NCBI GenBank assembly: GCA_947652605.1
Contig: OX393583.1
Location: 11,325,222-11,389,221, forward strand
DNA: 64,000 nt
Source of the DNA: Elmis aenea
Taxonomy: Eukaryota > Arthropoda > Insecta > Coleoptera > Elmidae
Direction of reading: 5' to 3'
The translations under genes were made by a program, and so were the position numbers. The notes beneath the pieces are model-generated. The model saw only the letters and a program-made list of their open reading frames with translations, was not told the origin of the DNA and ran no database searches. Below are positions 22,949 through 34,320 of this stretch, piece by piece. How positions within the stretch are numbered: the first letter of the stretch is position 1; each line of letters starts with the position of its first letter.

Positions 22949-23887
22949 TACATAAAAAACACTTTTAAAATATTAATAGCTATGGCTTCATAAACTACTG
23001 AATAAAACAACCACTGTTCATATACTGGTTTCCTACCTATGTTGTTAAGATAATCAACGCCTTGAAAATTAATCGAGACAATAATTGTTTCGTGATTTAT
23101 TTCAGATAATAATGACACAATTGTATACTACCGTAAGTGAAATTATTCAAGAATGGATTATCTCTGGTTTAATTTAAAAAGTTATTTTTAGATCAGAGCG
23201 TAAATAACCAAAGATGTTTATCAATATCTATTTTGAACAAAAATTCTGTCAATACATACGATCGATAACGGTCGAGCCAATAAAAAACATATTTAAATTG
23301 GACGCGACAATTTTAATCGATGCTGTTGAATAAAACTATTATTGTTGACACTGCGTGCCTCCAATAACAGACAAAACACTTCCTAGACAAAACTATGGTT
23401 TGGTTTGAGAACACAATAACAAAACATGTGCATTTTCGTTTATGTTTGTAACGTTAGCTTGTTGTTAATGGGTATTTACGTAACAAGACCGAAAGTGGTC
23501 CTTACTGGACGAGTAGACAGTTTTGGAACGAGCCTTGGCGAGTCCTGAAAGGATAAGAGTTCAGTAAAGACGCTTAACGGGTATGCTACGTACAATATTT
23601 TTTCTGCGTCCACCACTGACACCAAAATCACTATCGTCACCATCCATAATTAAACTACAAGTGAAAACCCGCTTGGTGGTACAGGCACTAACTTGTTTTA
23701 TAGCCCAAAACAACAAACCAACTCATCACCATGGCAGCCAGTTACTTTCCGGCCTAGACCGGTAAAGACAACTGATTACCATGACAACCAATTACTTTCT
23801 GGCCTAAACCAACAAAGACGTATTTTTCAGCCTAAAAATTGATCGGTTACAACTGATTTTCTGGCCGGATGCAGAAAAAGTAAATTA
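22949..23887. other. Non-coding; no element borders found
   Basis: Around 23680-23830 a short phrase recurs (CAACTGATTACCATGACAACCA and GGCCTA(G/A)ACC variants), suggesting a small local duplication. No gene or terminal repeat is recognised. Confidence 0.4.
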
Positions 23888-25613
23888 CAGTAGACTCCCG
23901 TATAACGCGAGTTCCTACAACGCGAATTTCTACAACGCGCTAAAGATATTGCGATGGCGTTTTTATACAACGCGGTTCTCGTATAACGCGCTATATATTT
24001 TTTACATACATAGATTGTTATGTAGGATTTATTTTGTTCTACTTTTACTTTCGCCATGCGTGTGATCAACGTATGTATTGCGATCGCGTGTTTTTTTTAC
24101 ATTAGTTATCTGCGGTTATCCGTAAAGTCATAAAAGATATATTACAAAATGCGTGCATTTTGTTGATTTTTCAAAGGTTAATAACTAATATACAGTGGTT
24201 TAAGTTGTAATGTTAATGCAAAATTACACGAAAACGTTAATAGATCAAAATATTCTGTTTATGTAATATTGTAGGCTTGTCAAGATTTAAAAAAAAACTA
24301 TTTTTTACCTCTTAAAATTACGAAATTATATAAAAAATTAAAAATTTAGAATTTTTTCCCGTAAATGGCTAACTTTTTTTTTAAATTTTACTATTTTATA
24401 GTTTACAAGATGGTTTACCCGGCGTTGCACGGGCGATTACAATTTTAATTACTGTTTTAACTTGAATAAGCCCGATAATTCCAAATCATACACAAATGAC
24501 ATACTCTGATAAATCATCCTTTCATTTTCTTATAATTCCTTAAAAAATAACTATTTATTGCTTAAAAATTGAATAATAACTCAAATTTATTTTCTTTCGT
24601 CTTGTTTCAATTAAAAATGTACTAATAAAAATAATACTTCATGTACATTTATTACTAATTGTATACAAAACAATCTTTACTAGTGAAATACACCGCGCCG
24701 TTTCGTGCTATGACCAGGTATTTGTGGACGTAAGATCGAATCCCGTCCAAGTAATTTTTTTTTTTTTAAATTGGTAATATGTGCTTGTACTTAAAGTTTG
24801 GCGTTAGATCTGCAAGGTCCTAAATAGTAACTGTGCAAAATTTGGTCCCGATCGGTCAACGGACCTAGGATTGTATAGCGAACAAACAAACAAACACACA
24901 AACAAGCTCTTTTATATATATAGATTTTTCTTCGTTAAATGCTTTTTTCACCGCTCTTTAATTTCTGCAGAAAAATTTAAGAATTTTTAAAAATTTAAAT
25001 TTTTTGTTAACCCTTTAACTGGCAAATTAATTTATCATAGTTTTCATTAAAAAATTACATTTAAACCGTTAGGGATATCTCATTTCTGTTTGTTGCAAAA
25101 AGTTCGTTAATATTTAGTTACAATTTCGTGTCGATATAGTAGTGACCTAATAATAAAAATAAAACCAGTTTTCCCATGTGACATTTTACGCTGCACGCGC
25201 TTTCCAAAATGTACAAGGTCTCGCTTTAAACTTATTTTACAGAGTTATAAAATCTCGTGAAGAATAATTGTTTCACACAGTACGATTAAGCCAATCAAAG
25301 AGAATAATTTAATGAAAAAATCGCCGAGATACGATAATAAACAAGAAAGTTAATAAGTTTTACGCATAAAAAAAAATAAAAAACGCATATTTTTCAAATT
25401 TCATCAAATTACGTTTTTCTTTATTTTGGCAACACTGCACTACTTTGAGCATCTAAAATTTGGATCCGGAGGATGATTCTGCTATAGGGTCACTCAAACA
25501 TTATTCTACCACTCATCTCCCCTAGGGAACGATCACCCGCCCATACGCGATTTCATACAACGCGAATTCATACAACGCGTAACGTATTAACCGCGTTATA
25601 CGGGAGTCTACTG
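23888..25613. mobile_element. Tigger/pogo-like element with TA target duplication
   Basis: The ends CAGTAGACTCCCGTATAACG and its inverted counterpart are flanked by TA at 23886-23887 and 25614-25615. CAGTAGACTCCCGT-type ends with TA duplications are typical of Tigger (pogo) elements. Both ends carry repeated (T/A)ACAACGCG motifs (about 23905-24000 and 25555-25580). No transposase frame survives, and the interior holds an inserted CCGGCGTTGC repeat. Confidence 0.75.
24412..24928 (+). repeat. CCGGCGTTGC-type dispersed repeat nested in the Tigger-like element
   Basis: It starts GTTTACCCGGCGTTGCACGG and ends with GATCGGTCAACGGACC, ATTGTATAGCGAACAAACAA and TTTTATATATATAG. The order matches the copies at 1107-1690, but the middle (about 24460-24800) is longer and unrelated to theirs. 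This suggests shared ends around variable interiors. Confidence 0.6.
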
Positions 25614-25656
25614 TATTTGATAACTACGAGGTGATATTCAAAAGTTTCTTTTATGC

Positions 25657-25845
25657 ACAGTAGAGTCCTGCGCGGGTCCAATTGATTGGACCCGCACCCG
25701 ACCCGCGACCCGCAAGATTCTGGTTTAATAGACCCGCACTCGACCCGCTACCCGCACAATTCTAGTTTATTAGGCCCGCACCTGACCCGCGAACCGCATC
25801 TAGCCCGCTACCCACACCCGACCCGCGACCCGCATTATTGTATTG
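25657..25845. repeat. GC-rich ACCCGCACCCGACCCGC degenerate tandem repeat
   Basis: Units of GACCCGCACCCGACCCGC and variants recur about eight times between 25685 and 25835, beside the inverted pair GCGCGGGTCCAATT/AATTGGACCCGC. It stands out sharply from the AT-rich background. AGAGTCCTGCGCGGG at its left resembles a hAT-type end, but no partner was found. Confidence 0.65.
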
Positions 25846-26094
25846 TAATTTAATTTTTTTATTCCAAACGTCAGATTTAGGGTTTATTTTATCTATGAGT
25901 TTATATTCACCTTTCTTTACTTTACTTTTTATAACATTAAGATTAACAAACATAATCAGTATTTTTAAGTACGGTACAGATATTTTCTCTTTCTAATTTG
26001 TTGATTGGATCATCTTGATTGGACAACAAAAAAGCGCGTAATAATCACATCATTTTAACTGTTTAAAAATATCATGACATTTGACGTTGATGAC

Positions 26095-28364
26095 AGGTCC
26101 GTCAAGTGGGAGCTACAACATAACAAAAAACAAAAACTTTTAACGTCATAATTTTTTGCTCATTTTTTGCTAATTTTTGCTATACTTTTTAAATTTTTTG
26201 CTGGTCTCTAATGGGAGATAATTAAAAAAAAAGAATTGTAACTCCAACTTTACGCTGAGTTACATTTGCTAAAAAGTCAAAATGTTTTTATGTCACAATT
26301 TTTTGCTCATTTTTTGCTAATTTTTGCTATACTTTTTAAATTTTTTGCTGGTCTCTAATGGGAGATAATTAAAAAAAAAGAATTGTAACTCCAACTTTAC
26401 GCTGAGTTACATTTGCTAAAAAGTCAAAATGTTTTTATGTCACAATTTTTTGCTCATTTTTTGCTAATTTTTGCTATACTTTTTAAATTTTTTGCTGGTC
26501 TCTAATGGGAGATAATTAAAAAAAAAGGATTGTAACTCCAACTTTACGCTGAGTTACATTTGCTAAAAAGTCAAAATGTTTTCATGTCACAATTTTTTGC
26601 TCATTTTAAATTTTTTGCTGTTCGCTTTTCCAAGATATGTAGTTTTTTCATAATCATTATGTGCTACAAATAGGTGGTATTCTTGGATATACAACACGAA
26701 TAACTTTGAATAACCAAAATTTACGTCAATGTTTTGTTCTAATAACTTTATAATAATTTATAAAGTTAACTTATATACACACTTTCAATTTATTGACATT
26801 TAAAAGTAGTTTCGTTGCAGTTTTTGTAAAAACCATAAAGTTTCTTTACATGACTATCAGTTAAGGCACTCCAATAAAATTGAACAATAGGTACATAAAT
26901 TCAGACCTGCAAATAACAATGCTTAAGACCCACCAGAAATAGGACTAGGTTCTTTTTGTAGAAATAAACATTTTTAGTTGACAATGTTACAACAAATAAA
27001 AAAATGTTAATACAAAAACCTAATTTTTATTCTTATGTGATGTGGGACATATGTGTCCCTTTAATGGTCTAAAGAGGGTTAATAAGTCGTAAATAGTTTT
27101 TTTTTTTTAGTAAACTGAAATTTGACTTTGAGATGCAAAAAATTATTTACATCAAGATTTGTGGCTTATCGTTGCTGTATTTTTTAAATATTTGGTTGGT
27201 CTCTCAGAGAAAATGCAACAAATCGACATAATTATAACATATACCAAGCTACTAAACAATATGTTCTATTTAAAGTGGAAAACAAAGACATTTGCATCAT
27301 TCCGTGATGTCAAGTCGCTAAAAAATTGGTCGATGTTGCGATATTGCAAGTCTACATTAAAAAGATTATATTAGATTTGGTGAAAAAATTATCTAAGTAC
27401 ATGGAAGAAGAAGGTTTACAGTGTTGCGGGTTCGAAGGATGTTTTTTAAGAAACAATACTTTTTAAACGCTTTTAATTATATATTAAAAAACATATATGT
27501 ACAGGTACACGTATCAACAATACATGTATGTATTGCTACAAACATCTAATTTTAAAAATCAAATAAAACGTACGTACTTACATATAAACCCTCGTCACCT
27601 AAAATAATCATGCCATACAAAAAAACTATTTACGACTTTTTAACCCTCTTTAGACCATTAAAGGGACACATATGTCCCACATCACATAAGAATAAAAATT
27701 AGGTTTTTGTACTAACATTTTTTTATTGTTGTAACATTGTCAACTAAAAATGTTTATTTCTACAAAAAGAACCTAGTCCTATTTCTGGTGGGTCTTACGC
27801 ATAGTTATTTGCAGGTCTGAATTTATGTACCTATTGTTCAATTTTATTGGAGTGTAATAATGCCTTAACTGATAGTCATGTAAAGAAACTTTATGGTAAT
27901 TACAAAAACTGCAACAAAACTACTTTTAAATATCAATAAATTGAAAGTGTGTATATAAGTTAACTTTATAAATTATTATAAAGTTATTAGAACAAGATAT
28001 TGACGTAAATTTTGGTTATTCGAAGTTATTCGTGTTGTATATCCAAGAATACCACCTATTTGTAGCACATAATGATTATGAAAAAACTACATATCTTGGA
28101 AAAGCGAACAGCAAAAAATTTAAAAAGTACAGCAAAAATTAGCAAAAAATGAGCAAAAAATTGTGACATGAAAACATTTTGACTTTTTAGCAAATGTAAC
28201 TCGGCGTAAAGTTGGAGTTACAATTCTTTTTTTTTAATTATCTTCTATTAAAGACCAGCAAAAAATTTAAAAAGTATAGCAAAAATTAGCAAAAAATGAG
28301 CAAAAAATTATGACGTTAAAAGTTTTTGTTTTTTGTTATGTTGTAGCTCCAACTTGACGGACCC
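26095..28364. mobile_element. Foldback-like element with long inverted arms and 9-bp target duplication
   Basis: GTTGATGAC flanks both sides exactly (26086-26094 and 28365-28373). The ends GGTCCGTCAAGT and its inverted counterpart lead into arms of about 720-990 bp that mirror each other: GTAGCTCCAACTTGACGG, TATGTAGTTTTTTCATAATC and GGGACACATATGTCCC all recur. The left arm holds three tandem units of about 147 bp and the right arm two. A 9-bp duplication and tandem-repeat arms are what Drosophila Foldback elements show; these are linked to MULE-type transposases. The loop (about 27085-27637) has a 71-codon frame without recognised domains. Confidence 0.85.
26144..26600. repeat. 147-bp tandem repeats in the left Foldback arm
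   Basis: TGTCACAATTTTTTGCTC recurs at 26291, 26439 and 26585, with a first diverged copy at 26144 (CGTCATAATTTTTTGCTC), giving periods of 148, 148 and 146 bp. Each unit contains GCTGGTCTCTAATGGGAG and CGCTGAGTTACATTTGCT. The opposite arm has fewer units, so the array has expanded or contracted since the arms were equal. Confidence 0.85.
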
Positions 28365-28373
28365 GTTGATGAC

Positions 28374-29416
28374 TATGGTTTGACAAATTAGTTGTTTTTG
28401 ATACTGACGCATGTTATACTTAAAAAAAGCACTAAAGTTATTTGGTTATAAGTTAAAATTTGATAAATTTAGTATGGCGATTCGCTAGTCTAAATTATGC
28501 TGTCCACAACAATCAAAACCGAACATATCGTCGTTTACAATTTTTTGGGGACCCAACAAGTGCTAAGAAACAGAAACAAAAATGTAAATGGACTTTAAAA
28601 TTCAACACAAACATTTTATATCTCACATTTATTACCAAAAGTACAAAATGATCAAGCCATATTGTTTTTATTCTAAAGCGAACTATGCTGATTTACATAT
28701 TAATACAAATTATAATCTGAATAATCGATTATTCGAATAATTGGAGTTTCATCATATAAATAGAGTTGCCAACACTGTCCTTTTAACAACAAATTGACAA
28801 CGAATAATTTTTCGTTTTTAGTCCCTGGTGTAAAAACATGGTTAAACAATGTATGTTGCAGCTTTAAAAGATCATTTTGACACGAATTTAACGAGGATTT
28901 ATTTTTGAATATCATGCAGGGATGAAAAATGTTCTGGATGAAAACAACAATCAAGAAAATACAATAGTAGCACTTTACAAATTAAATTACATTGTTATAG
29001 ACCACGTGGACATAAATATTGTAAGGAATTAAGTCAAGACCAAATAGGAAACATTTCCATACTTTACTTCATTTATATTTCACTTAAAAATATAATTGTT
29101 GAAGTTCACATATGTTTTATCTGCACATACTTGTCTTATTTTTAATTGAGATTTAATAGAGTTTAATAAGCCTCTTTGTGTTTAAACACTTACCATAACG
29201 ATCTTGCATATTGCCGACTATTAATAACAAGCTTTTAATTTATTTTAAATTGTTAAGATTTAGGGAAAAAAGTATAATCGGGGATTTTGATTTCCTGCAA
29301 AAAGTGCCCATAAAAAACTTTTTACAGGAGTGAAATTCGACATCAAATGAAAAAGTTCTGGGCAAAAAAATCCACTTTTTTTACTTTTTCTCCTATATCT
29401 CAAAAACTAAAACAGC
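28374..29416. other. No gene seen
   Basis: No recognised transposon end or coding pattern. The frames at 28460-28651 and 28700-28954 have no family resemblance. Confidence 0.45.
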
Positions 29417-29645
29417 TAATGCCCGGTTTCTCCGACACATCTTAAGATCTAGCTGAATCTTAAGTTCGCCTTAACGGTATAAAGTGTTGCACCAAGCAGT
29501 TTTAAGAACATATTCGACTTGAGCTGAGCTCACATCTTGAGTCGCTGTTTACTAGAACTTGAGCTGGAGTACATAACCTAAAATTATCTTGTATTTGCTT
29601 TTTTTGTAGTTAAATGTTTGTTTAAATTGTGGTTTAAGTTTAAAT

Positions 29646-29836
29646 ATGGATATTGACTTTATAAATATGATAAATGATGCAGATGATGACTTGTACGACC
29701 CTGTAATTTCTCGAAGGCGATTTGTTCGCGCAAATCCATTTACGGATTTCGAATACGATCGTTTTTTTATGCGTTTTCGCCTCACAAAAGAGACAGTTAT
29801 TGTGATCTTAGATCAAATTGAGCCTCAATTGAAATG
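29646..29836 (+). pseudogene. HARBI1-like Harbinger transposase, N-terminal fragment
   Basis: The frame starts MDIDFINMINDADDDLYDP and continues RRRFVRANPFTDFEYDRF, then FRLTKETVIVILDQIEPQL, at which point a TA-flanked insertion begins. The F-R-L-[ST]-K-E-[TA]-V-x-x-[LI]-[LI] block is the conserved region before the catalytic DDE domain of Harbinger nucleases. About 65 residues remain of a usual length near 350, and the DDE domain is absent. After the insertion point the frame runs into transposon end sequence and stops. It cannot encode an active enzyme. Confidence 0.8.
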
Positions 29837-29838
29837 TA

Positions 29839-30762
29839 CAGGGTGTTTGAAATTCGAGTTTAAGCATGGGGATCTCGCGTATTATAATAGCTAGAGTATA
29901 GGTTTAAATTTGGCAAAGTTGCTAAATTTGGTGCTCATTATTAATCCAAAGAGAAATTGGAAATATCTCAAACAGTATCCGAGAAAATTAGGAGAAGCTG
30001 GAAAATACGATTTTTAAAAATCGTTTATAACTCCTTTGGAGTTTGAAATATTTTAAATGTGTAAAAAAGTTGCCCAAGCAACTTTTTAAGCCGAATCGGA
30101 TGGTGGTCACAAATTTTTCCTAGGTCGATTCGTTTTTGTTTTAGACAACCAACTTTGTTTTTTCTTATGGGCAGCATATCGCGTTTTTCTTCGTTATTAA
30201 AGTTCATTTTTACGACTAACAGGCCTTTAAAACTTTTAGATTGTTGATCGGTTGTCATGGAAACAACATAAACTACAATGACCGGCCAACCTGATTTATA
30301 ATGGTTATTGTTTAAAACGTATTTTTTGAAATTTGACAATAAAAGAAAAAGTAAAATACCATGTGTGATACATCAATGGATTTAGAAAAATAAATGCTAT
30401 TTGATAATGTAAATAGCAAAACTTGCGCCCATAAGCAAAAACAAAGTTGGTTGTCATAAAACAAAAACGAATCGATCTAAGAAAAATTTGTAACTACCAT
30501 CCGATTCGGCTTAAAAAGTTGCTTCGGCAATGTTTTTTACACATTTAAAATATTTCATACTCCAAAGGAGTCATAAACGATTTTCAAAAATCGTATTTTC
30601 CAGTTTTTCCTAATTTTCTCGGGCACCGTTTGAGATATTTCCAATTTCTCTTTGGATTATTTATGAGCACCAAATTTAGCAACTTTGCCAAATTTAAACC
30701 TATACTCTAGCTATTATAATAAGCGAGAACCCCATGCTTAAACTCGAATTTCAAACACCCTG
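29839..30762. mobile_element. CAGGGTGTTTGAAATTCGAG palindromic element inside Harbinger copy 1
   Basis: The ends CAGGGTGTTTGAAATTCGAG and its inverted counterpart are flanked by TA. The arms mirror each other for about 400 bp (AAGCATGGGGATCTCGC, CTCCTTTGGAGT and AAGTTGCTT each recur inverted). The minus-strand 104-codon frame at 30025-30339 is arm sequence and recurs at 46574-46888, which reflects the repeat and not a gene. A third, interrupted relative lies at 49657-52053. Confidence 0.85.
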
Positions 30763-30768
30763 TATACA

Positions 30769-30824
30769 TAATCTATTTATTTATTTTCTTCCACCAAGCT
30801 AACTAATAATTGTTTTTCCTCCAT
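30769..30824 (-). pseudogene. Start of the second Harbinger gene (Myb/SANT-like), fragment
   Basis: Reading inward from the right end, the minus strand starts MEEKQLLVSLVEENK and then meets a stop. Harbinger elements normally carry a second gene for a Myb/SANT-like DNA-binding protein. An N-terminus of this type (acidic/basic helix with LLVSLVEEN) in this position fits, but only about 15-20 residues survive before the CAGGGTG insert. The same start occurs at 46090. Confidence 0.45.
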
Positions 30825-31172
30825 GGTATAATTTATTCTTTTTTTTTCGCCATTTCAACACAAAATAAAATAATAAACACCGAACTGTAACTTTATATGT
30901 GACTAACAGCTGATAGCAACAACAAGATGTCACAGGGAGCCGTTTTAACAGCTGTGATGTAAATGGCCAATGAAAATTAGCCATTTCAATCAGCCGCTAA
31001 AATGTGCTGACTTCTTGCAACGTTGCCAAACCGAGTTCTAACTTAGCTGAGATGTCTAACAGATTCCGGACTATGTTTTCTGTGCAACGCATTGGTATCT
31101 TGAGACGGTCTTAAATATAAGGCGGGCTTATATAAGTTCGATCTTGAGATGTGTCGGAGAAACCGGGCATAA

Positions 31173-32010
31173 ATGAGTTCTGTTTGCGTCAAATTATTAA
31201 GCACCTGAATATACAACTTTGCCTTAATTTAACCGGAGTCGTAATTCTTACCGATTACGAGATCCCCATAGTGGCCCTCGAAAAACGAGAACCCTCTGTA
31301 TCTACAAAAAGGGATTTAATATCAAATGTGTATGAACTAACACATGGATTATTTAAGGTTTATGAAGTTTATTTGCACTTAAAAAAATGCACATCGTATC
31401 AAATATGTAAACAACAACAAGCAACCCTTGACAATAGACAAGGTTTTAATTGGAGCAGGATGAGTATTTCTATTAAGTGAAGTAATTTGTTTACCGAAGA
31501 TAACCAACTTTTGTCAGATATGCGGAAAGTACAAGGGCATTGTTACTGGATATGTGCTGATGGTGGATAAACAAAACACTTTTGTTATGTAAAATGAATA
31601 ATAAAAATGATATCTATCACAAAACGGACAACAAACTAATACACTAATAAAAGTTGATGAAACCTTACAAGAGCAATTTTTGAACGGTTACAAATTCCAT
31701 CGGGACAAGAAGAGATAAGGTTAGGTTTCAAATATTTAATAACAATAATTGCAAACTGATAGAAGATGTGAAAAAAAAAGCCTGAGCGAAAGATAGAAAG
31801 AAACATTAATAATTTTTTTTTGTGTTACATGAAACGTCATAAAAATTATTTTTTTCTGTGACCACTAATGTAAATTACTCTTACCGTACAGCCTGCATGC
31901 AGAGTAAGTGAGTTATAACGCACGGTAAGAAAAACGCACGAAATGTCAAAGTAGGCTTACGTCAACATTGACTTAACAACGTAATTTTATTTAGTGATGA
32001 GTTCTTCAAC
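31173..32010. other. No gene seen
   Basis: AT-rich DNA without recognised structure. The 109-codon frame at 31151-31480 begins inside the Harbinger terminal repeat and has no recognisable domain. Confidence 0.45.
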
Positions 32011-32308
32011 TGTAAAAAAGTCAGCACAACACAACTCAACAGTCCTAAACCTAAAGCCTCGTCCACATTTGCGAGCAAAAAAAAGAGCCGAGTCTAGCGC
32101 AATCCATCATTTTAGCGAGCCTGCTAAATACCAACACTTGGCTGACCGGTTTTGTTGCACTCGCGAACCTGTGGTCGTATTAAACTGTTAAGAGGCAGGC
32201 TCGCTGAAATGATGGATTGCGCTAGGCTCGGCTCTCACTTTTGCTCGCAAATGTGGACGAGGCTTTAGGTTTAGGACTGTTGAGTTGTGTTGTGCTGACT
32301 TTTTTACA
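32011..32308. mobile_element. 298-bp hairpin MITE
   Basis: The left arm starting TGTAAAAAAGTCAGCACAAC and the right arm ending in its inverted counterpart are almost perfect over about 125 bp. Both contain AAAGCCTCGTCCACATTTGC and GCGCAATCCATCATTT. The loop lies around 32135-32185. The element abuts the end of the minus-strand reverse transcriptase relic. No clear target duplication was found. Confidence 0.8.
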
Positions 32309-33056
32309 TGTTTTTCTGTCTTGTGCTAGCTTTTTTATGTCTTTCCATTTGATGTTTCTATCCGTTACTGCTTTTTTAACTTTGTCTTGCCAGATTTATA
32401 TCGGTTTCCTCTTTTGTTTTTTTCTCTGTGATCTTGCTTCATAGGGTTTTCTGGTTAACCTTACTTCTTTCATCCTATAAATGTGACTCAACCGTCCCAG
32501 CTGTCTTTCTTGTATTTTTGTGTCAACTGATTTTATCTTTAATTGTTCTCTGTATGTTTCGTTTGATTCTTTTTTTTGTTATTTCTTGGATTTTTCTTAG
32601 AAACCTCGTTTCTACTGTATTCACTCGGCTACTATTTTTATTTGTAAGTGTTCACTTCCGTGTAAAAGTGCCGGAGATACTAACATTTTGACCACTTCCA
32701 CTTTTGTTCGTTTCGGGACTTCTCGATTTCCTAAAAATGTTGTTCATAAACTGTTAAATATTCTTCACACGTTTCTTGTTCTTTCGCTTGTTTCCTTGTC
32801 CATTCCTCCATTTTGCTCTATGATCACTCCTAAATATTTAAAGCTTTCTACCTGTTCCAACCTAAGCCCATTTAAAGTGATGTTATGCCCTTTATTCTCT
32901 GTTGTAACAATCATAGTTTTAGTTTTTTGGTATTCATTTTCATAGCAATTTTTTCCAATTCCAGGTTTAGAGTTTCTAAATTATGTTGCAGATTTTTTTT
33001 GTTTCCGCGACTAAGACCATGTCGTCTGCGACCATTAACTCCGTTATTACGTAACG
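32300..33056 (-). pseudogene. RTE-like reverse transcriptase relic with frameshifts
   Basis: On the minus strand, starting near 33055, the sequence reads ELMVADDMVLVAET, which is the catalytic Y/V-A-D-D box of a reverse transcriptase. After a one-base shift at a homopolymer it reads NLQHNLETLNLELEKIAM, and after another shift KTKTMIVTTENKGHN, then ESFKYLGVIIEQNGG. Further on it reads IKWKDIKKLAQDRK near 32310-32350, matching the C-terminal end of the same protein type as the fragment at 18142-18661. Upstream domains are absent. At least two frameshifts and several stops make it inactive. The plus-strand frames here are its antisense. Confidence 0.8.
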
Positions 33057-33069
33057 TAATTACTTGTGT

Positions 33070-33504
33070 ATATTAGCCAAAAAGCTGTTAAAATTTAAAA
33101 TCGTAAGTATTATGTGATCGTAGAAAAAGTAAGCTACATAACACGAGTTGTAAAGCAATTACGCGCTCGTGGAAATACAGCTTTTCCACTCATACGTAAT
33201 ATGCTTCTTACATCTCTTGTTATGTAATATATTACACTAATTTATGGTGCTTGTGTAAAATACAGTTAGAAAAATCTATATCGCATATTTTAATAAACAT
33301 ATGACTTATCGAAGACATATTACAAACAAAAAATGTTTATAGGAGCAGTAGAATATTATTAATAATAGTTCTTAAGTATTAGGTAGACGCTTTCAGGTAT
33401 ATTAATTTAAACAAATAATAATAGCACGCAATATGTGTTAATCTAAGCAGCTTATTTTAATATTAGATTAAAAAATAAAACTTTATAATTCATTTATGTA
33501 GCTG
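33070..33504. other. No gene seen
   Basis: AT-rich DNA without termini. A TACGTAAC/GTTACGTA-like motif near 33045-33060 is short and probably chance. Confidence 0.4.
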
Positions 33505-33844
33505 AAACAACTTAGATTCAAAAAAATTGAAAGTGCTTTATCGCTCAAAATTTTTATAAAAATTTAAATTTTATGAAAACGGTTGATTTTAGACCTAGCT
33601 ATCATATACAGCTTTTACATTTTTTAAAGTAAATTTTAAGAGGAATCCAAATTGTAAAAATATGCAGGGTGTTCCATTTATAAATTTAAAGTTTGAGTCC
33701 GTTTCCGGTTAAACTGGAAGTCGTATTGCAACCTTAATATTTTCATCATATCCGAAAAAACCATAAAGCTCAGATACAAAATTTCATTGTTATATCTGTG
33801 GTATTCTAGATATTTGTCCGTTTCCATACTTTTGCGCATTCCTG
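33505..33844 (-). mobile_element. Right half of a GATGCGCAAAAG-family element
   Basis: It ends with CATACTTTTGCGCATTCCTG at 33844 (followed by TA) and extends leftward through the family arm text: AGTTTGAGTCCGTTTCCGGT, then GGTGTTCCATTTA, then GAAAACGGTTGATTTTAGAC. No left end is present, so it is a half-element. Confidence 0.65.
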
Positions 33845-34108
33845 TATTAATAACATTAATCATATTATTTTTATTATTTATTAGGGCTTTAATGTAAGTT
33901 TACTAACTATTCGTTTGCATTGCAGCTTGCAGAAAATCACGCTACCAAAATGCAAAATGTTAAAACAACTGATTATTGCTCTAGGGCAGATATCGTTAAA
34001 ACAAAGGGGGAAAAAATGTTTTAAAATGTTTTGGTTTAAACTAATTGCAAATTGGTTCTATTATCCCCAGCTTATTTTTTGTTTTTACGGCAATACTATG
34101 CTATACAG

Positions 34109-34315
34109 CAGCGGTTGCCAAAGTGGTGGTCCGCGGACCACTAGTGGTCCGCGAGAAAATTTCGCTGGTCCGCAGAAAAATGTGGAATATACTTACTCAT
34201 CATGTTAAGTTATGTTTTAAGATGCATTTAACACTTAAAAAATCCTATTAGTGGTCCGCGGGATTTAAATTATGAATTAACTGGTCCGTGAGGTCAAAAA
34301 GTTTGGCGACCGCTG
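34109..34315. mobile_element. 207-bp hAT MITE with 8-bp target duplication
   Basis: CTATACAG flanks both sides (34101-34108 and 34316-34323). The ends are CAGCGGTTGCCAAAG and CTTTGGCGACCGCTG-like text (GTTTGGCGACCGCTG). Inside, GTGGTCCGCGGACCAC and GGTCCGCG recur. The target was the TATACAGG terminus of the next element, so this hAT insertion is younger than that element. Confidence 0.9.
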
Positions 34316-34320
34316 CTATA

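Larger units (their letters stand above)
29420..31169. mobile_element. Harbinger (PIF) remnant, copy 1, carrying a CAGGGTG element
   Basis: The ends TGCCCGGTTTCTCCGACACA and its inverted counterpart are flanked by TAA at 29417-29419 and 31170-31172. A 3-bp duplication is the hallmark of PIF/Harbinger. It keeps the first codons of two genes facing inward, a HARBI1-like nuclease on the plus strand and a small second protein on the minus strand. The middle of both is missing, and a 924-bp CAGGGTG palindrome occupies that place. The copy at 45751-47493 has the same layout. Confidence 0.9.

Noticed and set aside
25657..25845. CpG island or promoter of a host gene
   Set aside because: The GC richness comes from a degenerate tandem repeat of ACCCGC units, without any adjacent gene.
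27159..27374. 71-codon frame in the loop of the Foldback-like element as a transposase
   Set aside because: No resemblance to MULE or other transposase motifs, and too short to support a call.
30025..30339. 104-codon frame that recurs almost unchanged at 46574-46888
   Set aside because: Conservation is explained by the two copies of the CAGGGTG palindrome arm. It is not in a gene context, and the third copy near 51746 is broken.
32241..33076. Series of overlapping plus-strand frames rich in Phe and Leu
   Set aside because: They are the antisense of the minus-strand reverse transcriptase relic, which has the recognisable ADD box.
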